Below are positions 1-14,500 of a DNA stretch of 64,000 nt, one piece after another. The stretch covers positions 3,564,601 to 3,628,600 of the forward strand of contig CM049319.1 of assembly GCA_026874595.1 (NCBI GenBank), given 5' to 3'. Origin of the DNA: Sipunculus nudus (Eukaryota; Annelida; Sipuncula; Golfingiida; Sipunculidae). The translations under genes and the position numbers were made by a program. Positions within the stretch are counted from its first letter, which is position 1, and every line of letters starts with the position of its first letter. Under the pieces are notes generated by a model that was not told the DNA's origin, made no database searches, and worked only from the letters and a program-made list of their open reading frames with translations.

Positions 1-2280
1 ACTTAGTTATTGTATTGCATGTTCTAGTAGGGTATAACAAGATGATTGTTTTCATAATTTATTGTACATTTATATGGAGTATCATGTTTAGATATTAGCG
101 TGAGAGCTTTGTAAGAGACTACACGTGTCTCGTTTGATGTTAATTTCAGGACTATTTAATTCCGTCGGAGCCGTCTCTGTTTGGCAGTCTCTGTAGTAAC
201 GAGTGTTTGGTGTAGATTTCAAAAGATTAACACCTGTTTAGTTTAGTTTTCTCAGGGTTTTATTTCTGGAAGCGTCTCCATATTAAGATTCATGTAATAA
301 TTGACACTCTGCATAATAGGGAGTGGTGATTGGCCAGAGGACTTTCAGAACTTGTGATGTCGTGATGAAGGGGATGTTCGACACAAGTGCCCGGTCACCG
401 TACCCGTTTCGGTGTATAGCCTGACGATGTGTACAGACCAGGGGTAGGTCTGCGTGCACCAGAGTCGTATCATGCAGCTGAGAGATGATGTCTATAAGCA
501 AAGAAAGTCGATGTCTGGGGAAGACCACGGTCATTTTTCTCTGTAACGAGCTTCAGAGCGAAAATCGCACATTGCAGACGGACTGGTAATCTGGCGATTA
601 AACCTGTTGTGAGAGCTTCCAGGAAAAGACCGAGAACTTTATTTAAACGTATAATTGAGAGGTACTGGATATCGTTGTGTGGAAGCATATTCTGCTACCT
701 AGAGCTGTTTGATTCCATGAGACATCAGCTGTGAAAGATTTTGACTCTAAATCAAGACAGAATCGTCTGTGCACTAATTAGTGAGTACTGCGTGAACTGT
801 GCATTGAGAGTTTAACCAGTACGCTAGCGAAGGACTGTTGGTGTTCGGAGCTCCGTGTTTCTAAAAGCGGACTGATTGTCCTGTGAAAACAGCGCGTACA
901 AACGGTGAACCGGGCAGCGCAAAATTCCGATGTTACGTGTGTCATGTGATCAGGAGAAGTGTAGACAAAGGGGCTGATCTGTGCAGCGTGTCTAGCGGAC
1001 TTAATGCTTATTTCTGTGTTGATTATCGGTCGTTAGTAATCATCAGTGCTTGTACATATGGAAGGCTCTCCAGAGAATGTATCTTCTTTCTTTAATATAT
1101 TAATTTGTTGTTTTTTTTTAACTTATGTCTTCTTCAGTTTTTTCAGTGTACGTATGTGAGTGTTTCAGCCAGTTGGTTTGACTTTTAAAATAACCTGGTC
1201 GATCGCATCCCTAATGGTGTGACACTGGCAGGTTTTAGCATTCTTTGAGTCGAACCTTGTTGCAGAAAAAAAACCTGATACATATGTTGACGTAGAGCAG
1301 CAGAGCGAATCGGAATAAAGCGTCTTGGAAAGAGACGGATTCAGATCATGCCTTTTTAATACAAACTGACGGAGGATGTTGTTGTGACTTTGTTTTTCAT
1401 GTAATACAAAACGAGCAACTTCAGACTTTCAAGTCTCTTGTAGCAATGCTTTCACAGGATTAAGCGGGTTGCTTTGCGTCTATTCATGAATCGTGAAAAG
1501 GCAATAGAAACCAATCAAATGACTCGCTTACACTTGTTCTACATGCAGCTGCCGGAGCACTTCTGGTGCTTATTCTTCTATTATAAACAAACATTTTGAC
1601 AAACCAAATTAAGCCATACACTCCTGTCCTGTTTCTTGTGCAGTCTGTCTCCGTTAGATATGTTAACACTGTACTGTTAACATTTTGATAGTTGAATTTG
1701 ATATGAAAGTGTGATTTCGGCCAGATCAATTGTAGGCTTGCTCATTATTCACGAAATAGACGCCAGAGCGGCTCATTGAAACTAGGTCTGCGAAAGCGTA
1801 TAGTTGCCACAGCCATGCATTTCATCAAGATGACATGAAAACCCGAAACTCCTACCGAACGCTTTCTATTTCGACAGAAGGGAAAGGCTTGTCAGTGGTT
1901 TTCCATGTTATATTGTTACACATCGCTTCAGTTGGAATGAATAAAATCTGTTCAGTCTCTATCTTCAAGCATCTTTCTTACAAACGAGAAATTTTCCGTC
2001 TCGACTGTTATTGTGGTTGCGTCATTTAATTTTATACAGACAGGGTTTCTCCACTAAAATACTCATAGACTAGAGCATTTATTTCGTCATCAGGCTCTTG
2101 CTTGAGTAAGGGGGGGGGGTCCTTTATGTAAACTCCCACGCAATTGATGTGACGGCACTGACAAAGCGGTCTAACTGAAAGTTACAACAATCGATTGCAT
2201 CAAGCTGTCTCTCCATCATGCCTTGTTTCCAAATTCCATTAGTAATGAATCACGAATTAATACTGATATGCCAAAGACGT
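1..2280. other. Unresolved non-repetitive region
   Basis: I see no long open frame and no splice-supported exon. The first 1 kb is visibly richer in CpG than the rest of the window, which could mark a promoter, first exon or 5' UTR of a neighbouring gene on either strand. The longest frames (283-534 minus, 883-1095 plus) have no recognisable domain or conserved look. Left open. Confidence 0.3.
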
Positions 2281-2286
2281 TGGTAA

Positions 2287-3626
2287 TAACGGAAGCGTAC
2301 TGCTGCCACCTGTTAAAAGAATAAATAATTATTTATCTCGTAGGTACGACACACTATCTCATACGTACGTGATACGTTTCGTAGGTACTTAGGTTCAAAT
2401 TATTCTGAGGGGTATAATCCAGACTGCAAAAACGGCTGCTGATAAACTTACAAGTAATATATACATATATATGAGCTAAACCATGTTATCACCCTAACTG
2501 TACAACATCCCCTCCTTACCATTTTTTTATATAATATATTGTTACAGATGTCTCTTTTGTTTTGCGCTGTTGAAATTCTAATTCGTGTTAGGCAGGCCCT
2601 GGTTTGTTGTGCGTGTTAGGCAGGCCCTGGTTTGTTGTGCGTGTTAGGCAGGCCCTGGTTGGTTGTGCGTGTTAGGCTGGCCCTGGTTTGTTGTGCCTGT
2701 TAGGCAGGCCCTGGTTTGTTGTGCGTCTTAGGCAGGCCCTGGTATAAGTCTTTATATCAGTCAACTCTGCGAACGTCCTAACCAGTCCCGACAGGTTTGC
2801 ATTAAACATTCCTTGGTGATAGTTTTTTAATGTGGGCCTGACGTGGGCATGTAGTTCAATTTTTGATCAAATACGAGATGACCACCCCTGTTGAATACTA
2901 ACACTGGCGGATACAGGATTTCAGATTAGGGAATGGGTAGATGGGGAGGGTATTGAAGTAGGAAAAACCCTCTCATTTTGTAGAAATTTTTCGAAAATTT
3001 CTGCTGTCATAGCGTTATCTCGAGTTGTATTAAGATGCAGAATCTTACCAGGTTTTTACAGCATTGCAGGTCACTAAAGACTAGTCGCTCCTCGTGTTAG
3101 AACTGTTACTATTGGCAATAAATGTTTGTATTTAGTCTGTGGAATAACCTACCAATCCATATCAATAGGCCGGTTCGGTAGACACTTTTAAACGTTCTAA
3201 ATAGACACACCTGCTTTTAGGATATTACAATGAATATATATATTCATGTATATACATACATTTCAGGACTTAAACATCCTTACTTGTGTTTGACAGCTCT
3301 GTTTCGAAAGGGACTCGTCAGGAACACTGAGTGGTCTTGCCGGGGCTCTTTATAGTTAGGAGCACTAAATTGTCAATTTTTTTAAACATGTTCAAGATAC
3401 CTGCGACAAGGGAGCGACACTGCGAATAACTCGAAGACATGTTCGTGGCGAATGTTCCAAGACACTTTTGCAACTCTCTCGCGAATTTCGTTCGCAATTT
3501 GTCGCAACCCAGTGAGATACAGGCTTTACTTACGTGATATGTTGCACTTAGAGATAGTATGTCGTACGTACGAGATAAGTAATTATTTTTATCTTTTAGC
3601 AGGTGGCAGCTATACACTTCCGTTTA
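2287..3626. mobile_element. 1.34 kb element with terminal inverted repeats of about 100 bp
   Basis: Left end TAACGGAAGCGTACTGCTGC matches the reverse complement of the right end, TAAACGGAAGTGTATAGCTG. The match extends inward through CCACCTG, TAAAAGA and TATCTCGTA.GTACGACA.A. GGTAA(TAA) lies immediately outside both ends (2282 and 3627) and is a possible target-site duplication of 5-8 bp. No transposase frame is seen, so it is non-autonomous. It contains the minisatellite at 2584-2744. Confidence 0.7.
2584..2744. repeat. 28-bp minisatellite, about 6 copies
   Basis: Unit core TTAGGCAGGCCCTGGTTTG, period 28 bp, nearly identical copies with single-base changes. It sits inside the TIR element at 2287-3626. 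Confidence 0.95.
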
Positions 3627-3639
3627 GGTAATAATCTTT

Positions 3640-5380
3640 TCACGTTGCCTTTTATTCCTTTGCGTTTCCATCTTGTATTCCTCTAATTATGATAGCTTCA
3701 ACATATAACTTTATAAGTTGTGACGTCTTCAAGATCATCACATTCGTTTCTCTTCCTCAAGGTTTCAATAAATTTAAATCTCTTTCTCTATACTGCTATG
3801 ATAGAAGACTAAAAATACATGATCTATGGATTAGTCACAATATATAATTTGCAATGCACGAACTACACCTGTTCTTATCGTCCTTTCTCTCTGGATCTAA
3901 AATCTGCACTTTTGACAAGCCTCCTCAACTTTGATAACTCATTCGCAAGCATAAGGTGGTGATATTTAATCAATTTAGACATTTCCAAATAGACATGAAA
4001 AATTTTCCCTGAAATTTGTTAATGTTAACATTTTCAGTTAAAGACTGCGGGCATAAAGGAAACCACGATATGACATATAAATGGAAGAGCATAAAACAAC
4101 TCCAAAGCACAGAAATATTAAGAAAAATAAATTTATTTCCAAGTATAACTTCTTCGTTCTGAAAGAAAATAATGCAATGACTCATGAAAAAAAAAGCTGA
4201 ATTAATAACTGAAAAGTATGAAAATTCTCCAATATCAACTGATCGTGTAAAAACAGCCCTCAAATTCCATACAGCTGATACAATCACTATCAGATCACTA
4301 TCAACACAAGTTTTCCACCACCTGTTCATGATTTACACGTTGTATATGATGCCTGACGTTCCATAAACCAAATCTGAAAGATTCAGCAACAGTGGTTCTG
4401 ATACTGCATGGCGCTGAACTTTGGTTTAATATTTAAAATGAAATTTTGGCTGTCCCTAAAAAAAGGCTTTTGTTTGTTTCCAGGCTTATAAGAATATCCT
4501 TGTAACACCAGGTTAGCCTGTAGGCATACAGTTGATGGTCATATGACTAATGAATGGATCAACCCCACAGTCGACGGATCACGTGACCTGTCAATTTTAA
4601 CATATAACAGATTGGTCATTTGAGCTGTCAGGCTGTTTGGCAGGAAGCCAATATCATATTCCTGTAATGTGGTCACGAGATCTGACCAACCTACAATGTA
4701 TTAATTCCGATAGCAATACAACTTTATGTTGCTTGTATTTTATTCGTGCAACTTGACAAGTCACCTGACCCTGCCATATGACCTTAAAGTGGTCTTGCCC
4801 TACAGAGTTTTAAAAATTCCTATTTCAGTTCTGAGTAAATTTTTAGTGGGCTACACTATAAATAATCCCCTATCGATAAAGTGAACATATTTATTCTTTA
4901 TGTACATGTTTACAACACAAGCAACGTTTTTTTCATCCATGAAAACTCTGAACACCTTAGTGAATTGCAATGGACATGTCCATAAAATCTGTTATAACAT
5001 GGAAATTTGCGACTAGAAAACAGTTTTTATTCAAAGTTTTATGCGGCAGGGTATCTGTTGCCGTCTTCTTTGTGGCAAGATACTGAACGAGTAAAAGCAG
5101 CTGCACCTAATACAATGTTCACATTCAAAACATGCACCACAACCTAGAATGTTAAAACAACGTCAAAATCTAGAAAACAAACGAGAGAGAGCAAATGCCA
5201 TCAGAATGTGTATAGGTCTTGGGACAATAAGCTTCACAATACTCTGACAGTGCAGGAACTGACAATCGCTGTCATGTTTTCTGAGCATGTTTTCACTGGA
5301 AAAGCAATGATGATAAAAGTAGTTTCTGGTTTATCATTTTACTTCTTATGAAACAAATAAAAGCAGTACTTCAACTGCTC
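3640..5380. other. AT-rich non-coding stretch
   Basis: No repeat family shared with the rest of the window and no convincing exon on either strand. It may be intergenic. Confidence 0.4.
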
Positions 5381-5383
5381 TTA

Positions 5384-5487
5384 CTAAATAATAGGTCATA
5401 TGACGTTTGCACTTTTTCCCCCGCTTCATTGATAGGGTTCGCGGGAAAAAAATTAAGTGGAGTAAGTAATATGACCTATTATTTAAT
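5384..5487. mobile_element. Hairpin MITE / fold-back element, about 104 bp
   Basis: The left arm TAAATAATAGGTCATAT is the reverse complement of the right arm ATATGACCTATTATTTA. Pairing continues inside with CCCGC against GCGGG and a T-rich/A-rich stem, with a loop near 5430. The small size and perfect ends fit a palindromic MITE; a hairpin RNA gene is less likely. Confidence 0.75.
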
Positions 5488-5489
5488 TA

Positions 5490-8400
5490 TGGTATTCTTA
5501 AAAAAAATAAATGTATTGATATATCATATCATTTCAAGCTGTTAAAACAATGCTTTACTTATTTTAACCATTTTGCAAACTATGACAAGCAACAGTTCTT
5601 CAATATACAATTTACCATCTACCTATGTACATGTATAATGAGATAATAAAAAATCTACTTTAATGAAAAACTATTATGAAATGGTAACACTTTCTATTTC
5701 TGATATAAAAAAGAAAATAACCAGAATTAAAGTATACCTAATCAAAGCATTCATGATAATAAATGAACATATGATGCAAACCTTACAAGCGTGGCTGATA
5801 ATTATTAAAACCAAAAACAGAGACTTTTCTTTCAAAACATATTCGTCTACTATATCTGAACGTGCATCAGATCTACATATGGAGTTTTGTATCATGGTCA
5901 TGATAACAAAAACTCACCGTATTTATCATAACGAGTATCTTTGCCATTGTATGTAATAAAAAGTTATAAATAACTTTTAACCACTTTTACCAGTAAAAAT
6001 TAGAATTTGGATAATTCTGGATACTCAAGACCAATGTAAGTCCAAGTCTGTGTGGTTTACCTTATTACTGACTGTCAACCAATGAAAACTAAACTTCTCC
6101 CTGTGCAAGAACTTTAAATTACTAAAGGGTAAATGACAGGCATATATAATTACAAAGTTCCAAAATCGTTTACAGATAAACAATGGTCCTCAGGACCCAA
6201 TGCTAAGCTGCAAACTTTTTGCAAATGAAAATATCTGAAAAGCAAAATTGTGATTCAGTGTGATTCTTCGCCGGCAGGTGGCACAACCAAGGTTGGAAAG
6301 ATCTATAAGGAGATGTTGAGATTCTCATTGTTCCTTTAATTACATTCTAAAGAATAGGTCAGACTGGCATTTTCAAACCTTTGCATGATAAATTATACAT
6401 GGGTGTGATGAACATATTTCTACTCCTCTCATGGTTTGCTAGATGTTGGAGTATTGTGTCAAAAATACATTATTTTTAAGATGGCACTTTTTCAAAGATA
6501 AAAAAAAAAAAAAAAAGAAATGAACACACAGATGGCATATACATATATCTGGTTCAAAATTTACTATGTCATGGTAAATTCAAATACTGCATTTAACTTT
6601 CTATATCATGACCTATAATTCTGTAAATATCACCAAACTATTTTTTTACTGTGCTGCCACTCAAGATTTAAATGTAATGAATTAATTCTTGACTAAAGCA
6701 GCATGTAAATTAGTGTCAAATCCCCAACATTTTTAGTTATGTGTCACAGTATGGACTGTGTACTATCATGCTTGAGGTATGATGTTCAAAGATGTGGAGA
6801 CTGTGCTTTGGCCCTCTGTCTTTATATTTTGGTTTTGAAAAACACAAAACTTTGATTGCCACAAGTGTGCTATGCAACAAACATCTGTCTAGCATCTGAT
6901 TTTCAGAACAACCAAAAAGTCTTGAGTTTTTCAATTAATTAATTTTATTGTTTACTCCGTTGTAAAGTGGCAGTGAACAGGTACTAAACATCACAAAAAC
7001 AGTAACCCACTGAAGATGGCATAACTAATCTTTCATACCTGATAAAACTGTCCAATATCTTTTGTCATCCCCGAGTTTCTGAACAATTCACCAAGCTATT
7101 CTTGAGACATCTAATGTTCTGTGTGATATTTCACCAAAAATGGACCTATTCCTGGTCATGAAAACTTTTAAAAGTACTGATAAACTTTTCCCTCTCCCCA
7201 ATATCTATATACATATAATGATCCGTAAAATATATTTTAGTTATATTTTAGTGATCTTGTTCAGATCATTTACCTGTAAGCGCTGCAGTGCGACCAAGCT
7301 GACACGTCAGCCCAACTTTATGTCAGGGGACACTACCCTGCATTCAGGTTTTAGTGTATAACAAACTGGCAGATCCATTTACATTTTCTTTTGTACATAA
7401 AACATAACTTGTCATCACATTTATGAATCATCATTCATGACTACACCATGCTCCTCACACATGCCACACCTGCTCACGCTGGTCTGATTCTGGGCCCTGT
7501 GCCAGACCCGGTGTAATCTGAAAAACTAAGTGTCCCATGTGTCAAATTTTGAGCTGGATGACCAAAGTGACACCATGCCTTCATTGGTCTAATTACAATT
7601 CTTTGCTCTCTGTCATCCATGGTGACAGAACCCAGAGAATCTTGCTATACATGGCAAGTTAAAAAGTTAAATGTTAAAATGAATGGGATATGGGAGACTA
7701 CAGTATGTAACTGCTGCACGAGGAGCATAGATTACACAAGTGAAGCCCTTCTACCATTCTAACAGATCTCTTGAGCTTGTGCATTAAGTATATTGTTCCT
7801 GAATACCAATTATGTACACAATTCTCATCTATCCTGCTTTCCTTAACTGAGATTCGTGAAACCTTACCCAGTACAAAAATCATAATATTGTGAGAATGAA
7901 CACATTGGCTGATGTGTTATACAATAAAGATCTGAAACCCTGTCCTAGATTCAAAATTACCAACTTGAGTTTAAATATCTGAAATTATTTCACAAATGTT
8001 TATATATTTTTGGCCTTCCCATGTATATAATATTTTTGCATGTTTTTAACACAAATGATTGCACATTGCATAATGGGATTCTCATTTTTTTACAATCCTT
8101 ACAATGCATATATTTTGAACAAAATAAAAGAAATTAGCACCATTTTTCATATCTTTTAAAAAAGAAATATATTATATATACTGACAACTAAATATATATA
8201 CATTCAGAAATACTCACTTTCTTTAATCAAAAGCACTAAATCCTAATATATTTAAACAGTATCTAATAAACACACAATTTTATAAACTGATCAAATAAAA
8301 CTAAGTTCAAACCTTGAAATCAAATGAGATTCCACATGTGTAAAATGGTACCAACAGCCCATCACTTAATTAACATTTGTTAATAAATGCATTATAAACC

Positions 8401-9040
8401 CGTCTACAAGTCATAAAACTTATTTGCACACATATGGTGGAGAACCCTAGCACAGACAGTGAGCAAAGACATTCATACAATCTTTGTATGCATTCACTAA
8501 TTGGTGACTTATATGAGCTTTTACTGTATTTGTTAAATAATCAAAGGCCTTTATGAAGTATAATGTAACCAAGTGACCAAATTTAATGTCAACAAAAATA
8601 AACTAAATTTGCCAACATTTTTTCAGGGAAATAAATGTGATGCCTGCGCTGTTCATATTCTTTTCATATACACAGGTTTTGAGGTTACTGAGGTTATTGT
8701 TACGAGGGGATCATGACACATGTGGAACACTGGCAAAGAAGAGAGCCACACTGTTACCCTGAACCAACAAACCCAAAATAAACTGCCACAGACTACCATT
8801 AAGCACATAAAAGTAACATAACAGACATAACAGGTAAAGGCAGTGTACATGGTTCAATGATAGAATACAGGAATAAACAAAAAATATTGGCTCTACAAGT
8901 GTTGATGTCCAGATAAACTGAACCAACTAAAGGCTGTTAACAAAATACAAAGTTTGCAGTGTAACCACTGAAACCATGATTTAGCTTCTCAAAGATAAAA
9001 CTCACCAAATATTTTGTCGGATTACAATCCAATTAAATAA
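5490..9040. other. AT-rich non-coding stretch downstream of the gene
   Basis: No coding signal on either strand. It lies on the 3' side of the minus-strand gene and could include a long 3' UTR. AATAAA in the sense orientation is present, for example at 6942-6947 and near 4737, but nothing picks out a real poly(A) site. A poly-A run is at about 6501-6515. Confidence 0.35.
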
Positions 9041-10730
9041 TCCCATTGTAACTCTGACTGCATCAATTTGTCTGCTGCACACAGCATATGTTAGCACTTT
9101 TTTTTGTTACTTGTAAGTCATCCCATACACCATTAATTAATCTCCAAACACAATCTATGACTGCATTCAATTGACACTACTTGTAAGCACTATATGATCA
9201 CACTGGAATAAGACTAAAAATGTAACGACTAACTGAACTACTGATAACACCAGAATGACAAATAAATGATAGCACTGCATGACTTCAAAGACAGATGGCA
9301 AGCTGTTTGACAACACAATGATGAAATTCTGCAAGTTAGCACAGAGGGATGATTAAAGAATAAATGTTTGCACCATATGACTACACTAGAATGAAACACT
9401 GGATTTTACAACTCTTGTTTATACAAATAACTTGGCCCTACATGTTAGCATAATCTGGACTCTACAATGAGACTTGATATGTTAGCACTGTGTGATAACC
9501 AGAATGTAACATATCAGCACTATGTGACCACACTAGAATGAGACATCACATGTTAGCATTATGTGATTTTATCAGAATCTTTCTCTAAACACTGGTGCTA
9601 TGCAACTACACTTGAATGAGACATGACCACACTTGAACGAGACAATATGTAAGCACTGTATGATTATTCCTGAAAGCCACTCAATAGGTGAACACGTGGA
9701 ATATTATGATTTCACCAAATGGCACTTCTACCTCTGGGATTACTGCTAAGTGTGATTCCACATGTAGTACTGTATGACTATACATTAATATGACAATTAC
9801 ACTAAAGTGTCAACTGTTAAGCTGGAAAAGGATGATTACACCCATGTAGTGTAGTTATTTGTTAGCACTTTGTAACTTCACCTGACCCAACATGTTAGCA
9901 GTGTAAAATTACACCAAAGTGTAACAATAAATGTTAGCATTCTTTGGCTACTTAGGAATGTGACTCTTGACTCACCTACATGACTACAAGAGGATTTGAC
10001 ACATCAGGTTGGCATTGCCTAATTATATCAGGATTACAAGACCACTGTGTGACACTACGAGATTACACCATTTAAGTGTGACTGCATGTGAGACAGCATA
10101 TTGACCTGTAACATTATCGATTACTCCATTTAAGTGGGACTCACATGTGAACACTATGTCAAAATTAAGTGTGACAGTATTTTAAAACTATATGATCACA
10201 TCATTTAAGTGTGACAGCATGTTAGCACTGTGTAATTACACAGTTGATGTAACACATCAGTTACAACACCTTTTTAAGTGTGAATCTTCATGTGAGCACT
10301 ATATGATGACATCATTTTAGTATGATGGCATGTTGGCACTGTGGAATTACATCATTTAAGTGTGACTCTGTATGTTAGCATTGTGGAATTACACCATTTA
10401 AGTGTGACTGTATGTTTGTTCTGTGGAATTTCATCCAAGCATGACTCAACATCTGAGCACTGAGTAACATCAGATGAACCTGACAGTACAAGCAGGCATG
10501 GTGTGCTAACACAATTGTGCAAGTCTACATGATGGCATTGTCATAACCATCGAGTATGACTCTTACAATAAGCCCTGTGGGATTACTACAGTATTATGTA
10601 AACCTAAAAATTCAAACTGTTTCCCTATACTTAAGTGTGGCTCTAGATGTTAACATTGTGTGATTACACTTAAGTGTGTTGTTCCCCTACAAATTAGCAC
10701 TGTCTTTACACAATGCATCTGAGCACTGCA
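9040..10730. repeat. Degenerate tandem field (GTTAGCACTGTGTGATTACA-type units)
   Basis: Short phrases such as ATGTTAGCACT, GTG(A/G)TTACACCA and TTTAAGTGTGACT recur dozens of times at irregular spacing of about 40-60 bp over 1.7 kb. It looks like an old, decayed satellite with drifted period. It lies 0.7-2.4 kb downstream of the stop codon and may be part of the 3' UTR or intergenic. Confidence 0.8.
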
Positions 10731-11455
10731 CAATTTCAAAATAAAGTTATAAAGTACTTTGTTGGCACAGGACCTGTAACATAATCATTATCTATTTTAA
10801 CCTCAGTGATTACCCAAACTGAAACCACAGGGGCTAACAACCTCAGGATGAGATGTTTCTTATGACTCCCGTCTCTGTGATCAAAACAGAATGAGTATAC
10901 AACCTGCACCTCACCAACACAGATGTGATTTGAGTAAGCCCATACTTGCATATATATCAGATGAGACATGTTACTCCAAGACCTACTTTGCATTTTTACA
11001 GCATCTGAACTAATTAAATTCTGGCGTATGAAGTAGTCTTGAATACCATAAATCCCTCAGGTATTACAAAAAACAAACTGAACACAAAACTTTGAACACT
11101 TTGGTATCTTCTCCATTCACTTGACACAAATTTCATTTAATAAATCCCTACCTCAAACTAACAGTGCTCATCTATGCTAAATCATCTACAATTTAAATGT
11201 CAATAAAACATAACTGGAACTAGTGTTTAACTCACATAACCTGGATAACATAATATGTTGAACACAACATCACCATCAACTTCTGATTTAGCACACTGAC
11301 ACACACCTCCAGTGTCTTCTAAGGCACTCTAAACGAATGAATAGGGTGATGCTCCATGGTGTAACATCATCCCTCAGGCTCCATGCATCGTTCTCCAGGA
11401 AACTGCCAGCCTTCCATGGGGATGTAATGATCTTATGCTGAACTTTCTGAGATGT

Positions 11456-11554
11456 TCAAGTCGACCCCAGGGCAGGGAACTCGTCATGCAAGAGGGCGTG
11501 GGTGCGACATGTTGGACATGTCCTTTCCTCCCCAAGCAACCAGCGCATAATACA
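11456..11554 (-). CDS. Exon 22 (last): RING-H2 finger, second half, and stop
   Basis: Residues 2376-2407 and stop TGA at 11456-11458. Acceptor cttgttacag. CIMRWLLGEERTCPTCR completes the RING (C2376, C2389, C2392 by spacing), with the conserved Trp after the sixth ligand and the Pro between the last two Cys. The tail THALLHDEFPALGST closely follows the RING. The pattern CPTCRxHxLLxxEFP is what I recall for DZIP3/TTC3-type RING proteins, and is the main basis for that suggestion. Confidence 0.95.
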   Translation of the reverse strand, partial: CIMRWLLGEERTCPTCRTHALLHDEFPALGST

Positions 11555-14500
11555 CTGTAACAAGAAATCAAGGTCAAACAACATTACTGCTGTACAGTTA
11601 TTATGTCTCTTAGATACCAGTCATGTACAAATGATAAAGCCATACTAACACTGGCTGATTAACTAGAATATCAGCAGAAGCTGACAAAAGCCCTCAGCCA
11701 AAAGAACAGTGTTTAGAGGTGGTAACAGTAACAGATACTAAACACGTGTTCTCACATGGATGTATATCTGTACATGTCTCAGTTTTAAATTTAAAATGGA
11801 GAGGTATGTACCATGATTCATAACAATCCACCAAATGCTTCCTGAAATATAAGCTTCTAAGTGTTATTCTATTATAAGCTCTGTGACCTTGAAAAGTAGG
11901 TCAAGGTCACCCATCTTCGAACCTGACCGAGATTTTGTCCATATACATCTTCACCAAAGAAATACAATTCCTATTGTGAATCATTTAAGAGATTTCCCGC
12001 TCACAAGGACAAAGTTGAAAAATCCAAGAAAAATTCATTAAAAATCAGAAATTGTAGGTGGTGCTCCCAAACTCGTGCAGCAGTTACAGACCATCAGTCC
12101 CTATGATCATAGTAAGTATTGTGAAAATCCACCATATGGTTCCTGAGAAATAAGCTTCTAAATGTTTTTTCTATAATCAGCTCTTAAACGTAGAAAAATA
12201 GGTCAAGGTCACCCATCTTCGAACTTGACTGAGATTTTGTAAATATACATCTTCACCAAAAAAATAATATTCCTACGGTGAATCCTTTTAGAGATATCCC
12301 GCTTACAAGCCCAAAGTTGAAAAATCTGATAAAAATTCATCAAAAATCAGAAATTGTAGGTGGCGCCACCAAACTTGTGTAGCAGGTACAGACTATCAGT
12401 CCCAATAATCATAGTAAGTTTTGTGAAAATCCACCAAATGGTTACTGAGTAATAAGCATCTAAGTGTTTTTCTTTAATCAGCTCTAAAATGTAGAAAAAT
12501 AGGTCAAGGTCACCCATCTTCGAACTTGACTGAGATTTTGTCGATATACATCTTTACCGAGGAAATAAAATTCTGACGGTGAATCCTTTTCAAGATATCC
12601 CGCTCACAAGGTAAAAGTTAACGGACGCCGGACGGACGGATGGACAGCTTGGGTGACGACAATAGCCCATCAGCCTAAGGGCTAAGGGCTAATAAGTGAC
12701 CATTAAAGATCTGAACATACCATGATGACTGAACATACCATTACAATCCAAGTCTTCATTGAAACAGACTTTCTTAGCCAACATTTTTATTATGGCTGGT
12801 CAAACAGCTGTCTATGATTATAAAAGCACAAAATTGAGAACATCATTTTAGTCAAATATATTGACAAATAGCTGTTTTACTTTTTTGTGTTAAGTTATAT
12901 GTGATGAATATGTATTTACATGCAGTCATTTCCATAAAATTAAAACCTAGGATACTGACAGGTCAGGAAGGGCCTTGCTAAAAGCCCATAAACTTTCCCT
13001 GTAGACTGAGTGATGCTTGATAAAATATAATAAAGGACCTGATTACATGCAGAGACAGAAGGAACTGACCCGAAACAGTGTTTAAATATCTGAACCAAGA
13101 TGTGAAGGTTTGAATCAGTGATAGTCGTGTATGAAGGTGTATAAGTAGAGCATCCCAAGCAACACAGTCATAATTAAATCTGATGTATAAAACTGTAAGT
13201 CTGGTCAGCATATAAATAAGTAGGATGGTCCTGTGACCTTGACCTTTGAACTTGGGATGTCAAGATGGAGTTATCATCCTGAAACAAATTTGAGGACAGA
13301 TGGCTCCTGCCCCCTTGACTTTGTGACCACAAAATCGACAGGGATCTTCCTATATTGGCAGATGAGCTATGTTTACAAGATGGAAGGTCTGGGATAAAAA
13401 GTTGGGCTTAAAATGCATCCACAAATTTTTTAAAGACGTGGGTCCTGTGACCTCATGACCCTAAAATCAATAGAGTTCTTGCAGTAGTGGTTGGCCATAT
13501 TTAAGTAAAGTTTAAAATCCGTATGTCAATCCAAACTGGACTTATCATCTTGAAACAAATTTGTGGACAGACAGAAAGACAGTCGCAGCTTTAACTATAG
13601 GATACCTGCTATTCAAGTGGGGCCCTAATAGGGACCTTATCACTTTTGATTAGAGTTCTTTTGTTTTGGAAATAAGATTGAAGCACAGCAGTTTTACTGA
13701 ATGTATTAATGATATGAACATTTTGAACAATTCAGCCATGCCTCATGAGTGAATATTTGAGAGAAATACTCACCGGTTCATGGAACTCGTGGCCACACTC
13801 CAGTCGTTTCCCGCGACCGTCAGGAATGTTATCACAGCAAATCACGCAGGTCTCTAGATCTTCATCCTGAAATATTACATGATGAAAGATAAGTGACCCA
13901 TGGGTCATGACACTTAGCTGCCAATATTACAAAGTAATAACAAGTGACCCATGGGTCATGACACTCAGCTACCAATATTACAAAGTAATAACAAGTGACC
14001 CATGGGTCATGACACTCAGCTACCAATATAACATGATATCAGAACAGTGATGCTATGTCTGAATCCTATAAATATAAATGTTCATTTTTCCTTTCCCAGG
14101 TGCCCATCCTATGTGACACTTTTACAGGGATATTCTCATTATATCACAGGGGTGAGAAGTTGTTCATCATATCTCTGGTGGATTACAAGTAAACCCATCC
14201 CAGAGAGTGTTGTTTAGTTCTTAACTGAATTAAAGGAGAACCCAATGGCCAGAGTCCCCCATCCCCCCCTCCCAGGGACCCTTGACATATGAGTCTGGAA
14301 ATCTCTTATTTGGCTAGATTTTCCTATGTCAAACATTTTGCACATTTATTTTCAGTTTCAAAGATTTCCAATACCATTATTGTTCTTTAAGAAATATTCA
14401 TTTTCTGTTAAAATATAAAGACCTCTGAGCAAGATATCTGTTAGAACAAATTTTTAATCTAAAATTAATCTGAACAGAAATGGGCGAATTTCAAACCCGG

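Noticed and set aside
283-1095. Frames of 70-83 codons in the CpG-richer left end
   Set aside because: No domain, no Kozak or splice context and no repeat of signal on either side. Kept only as a possible 5' UTR or first-exon region.
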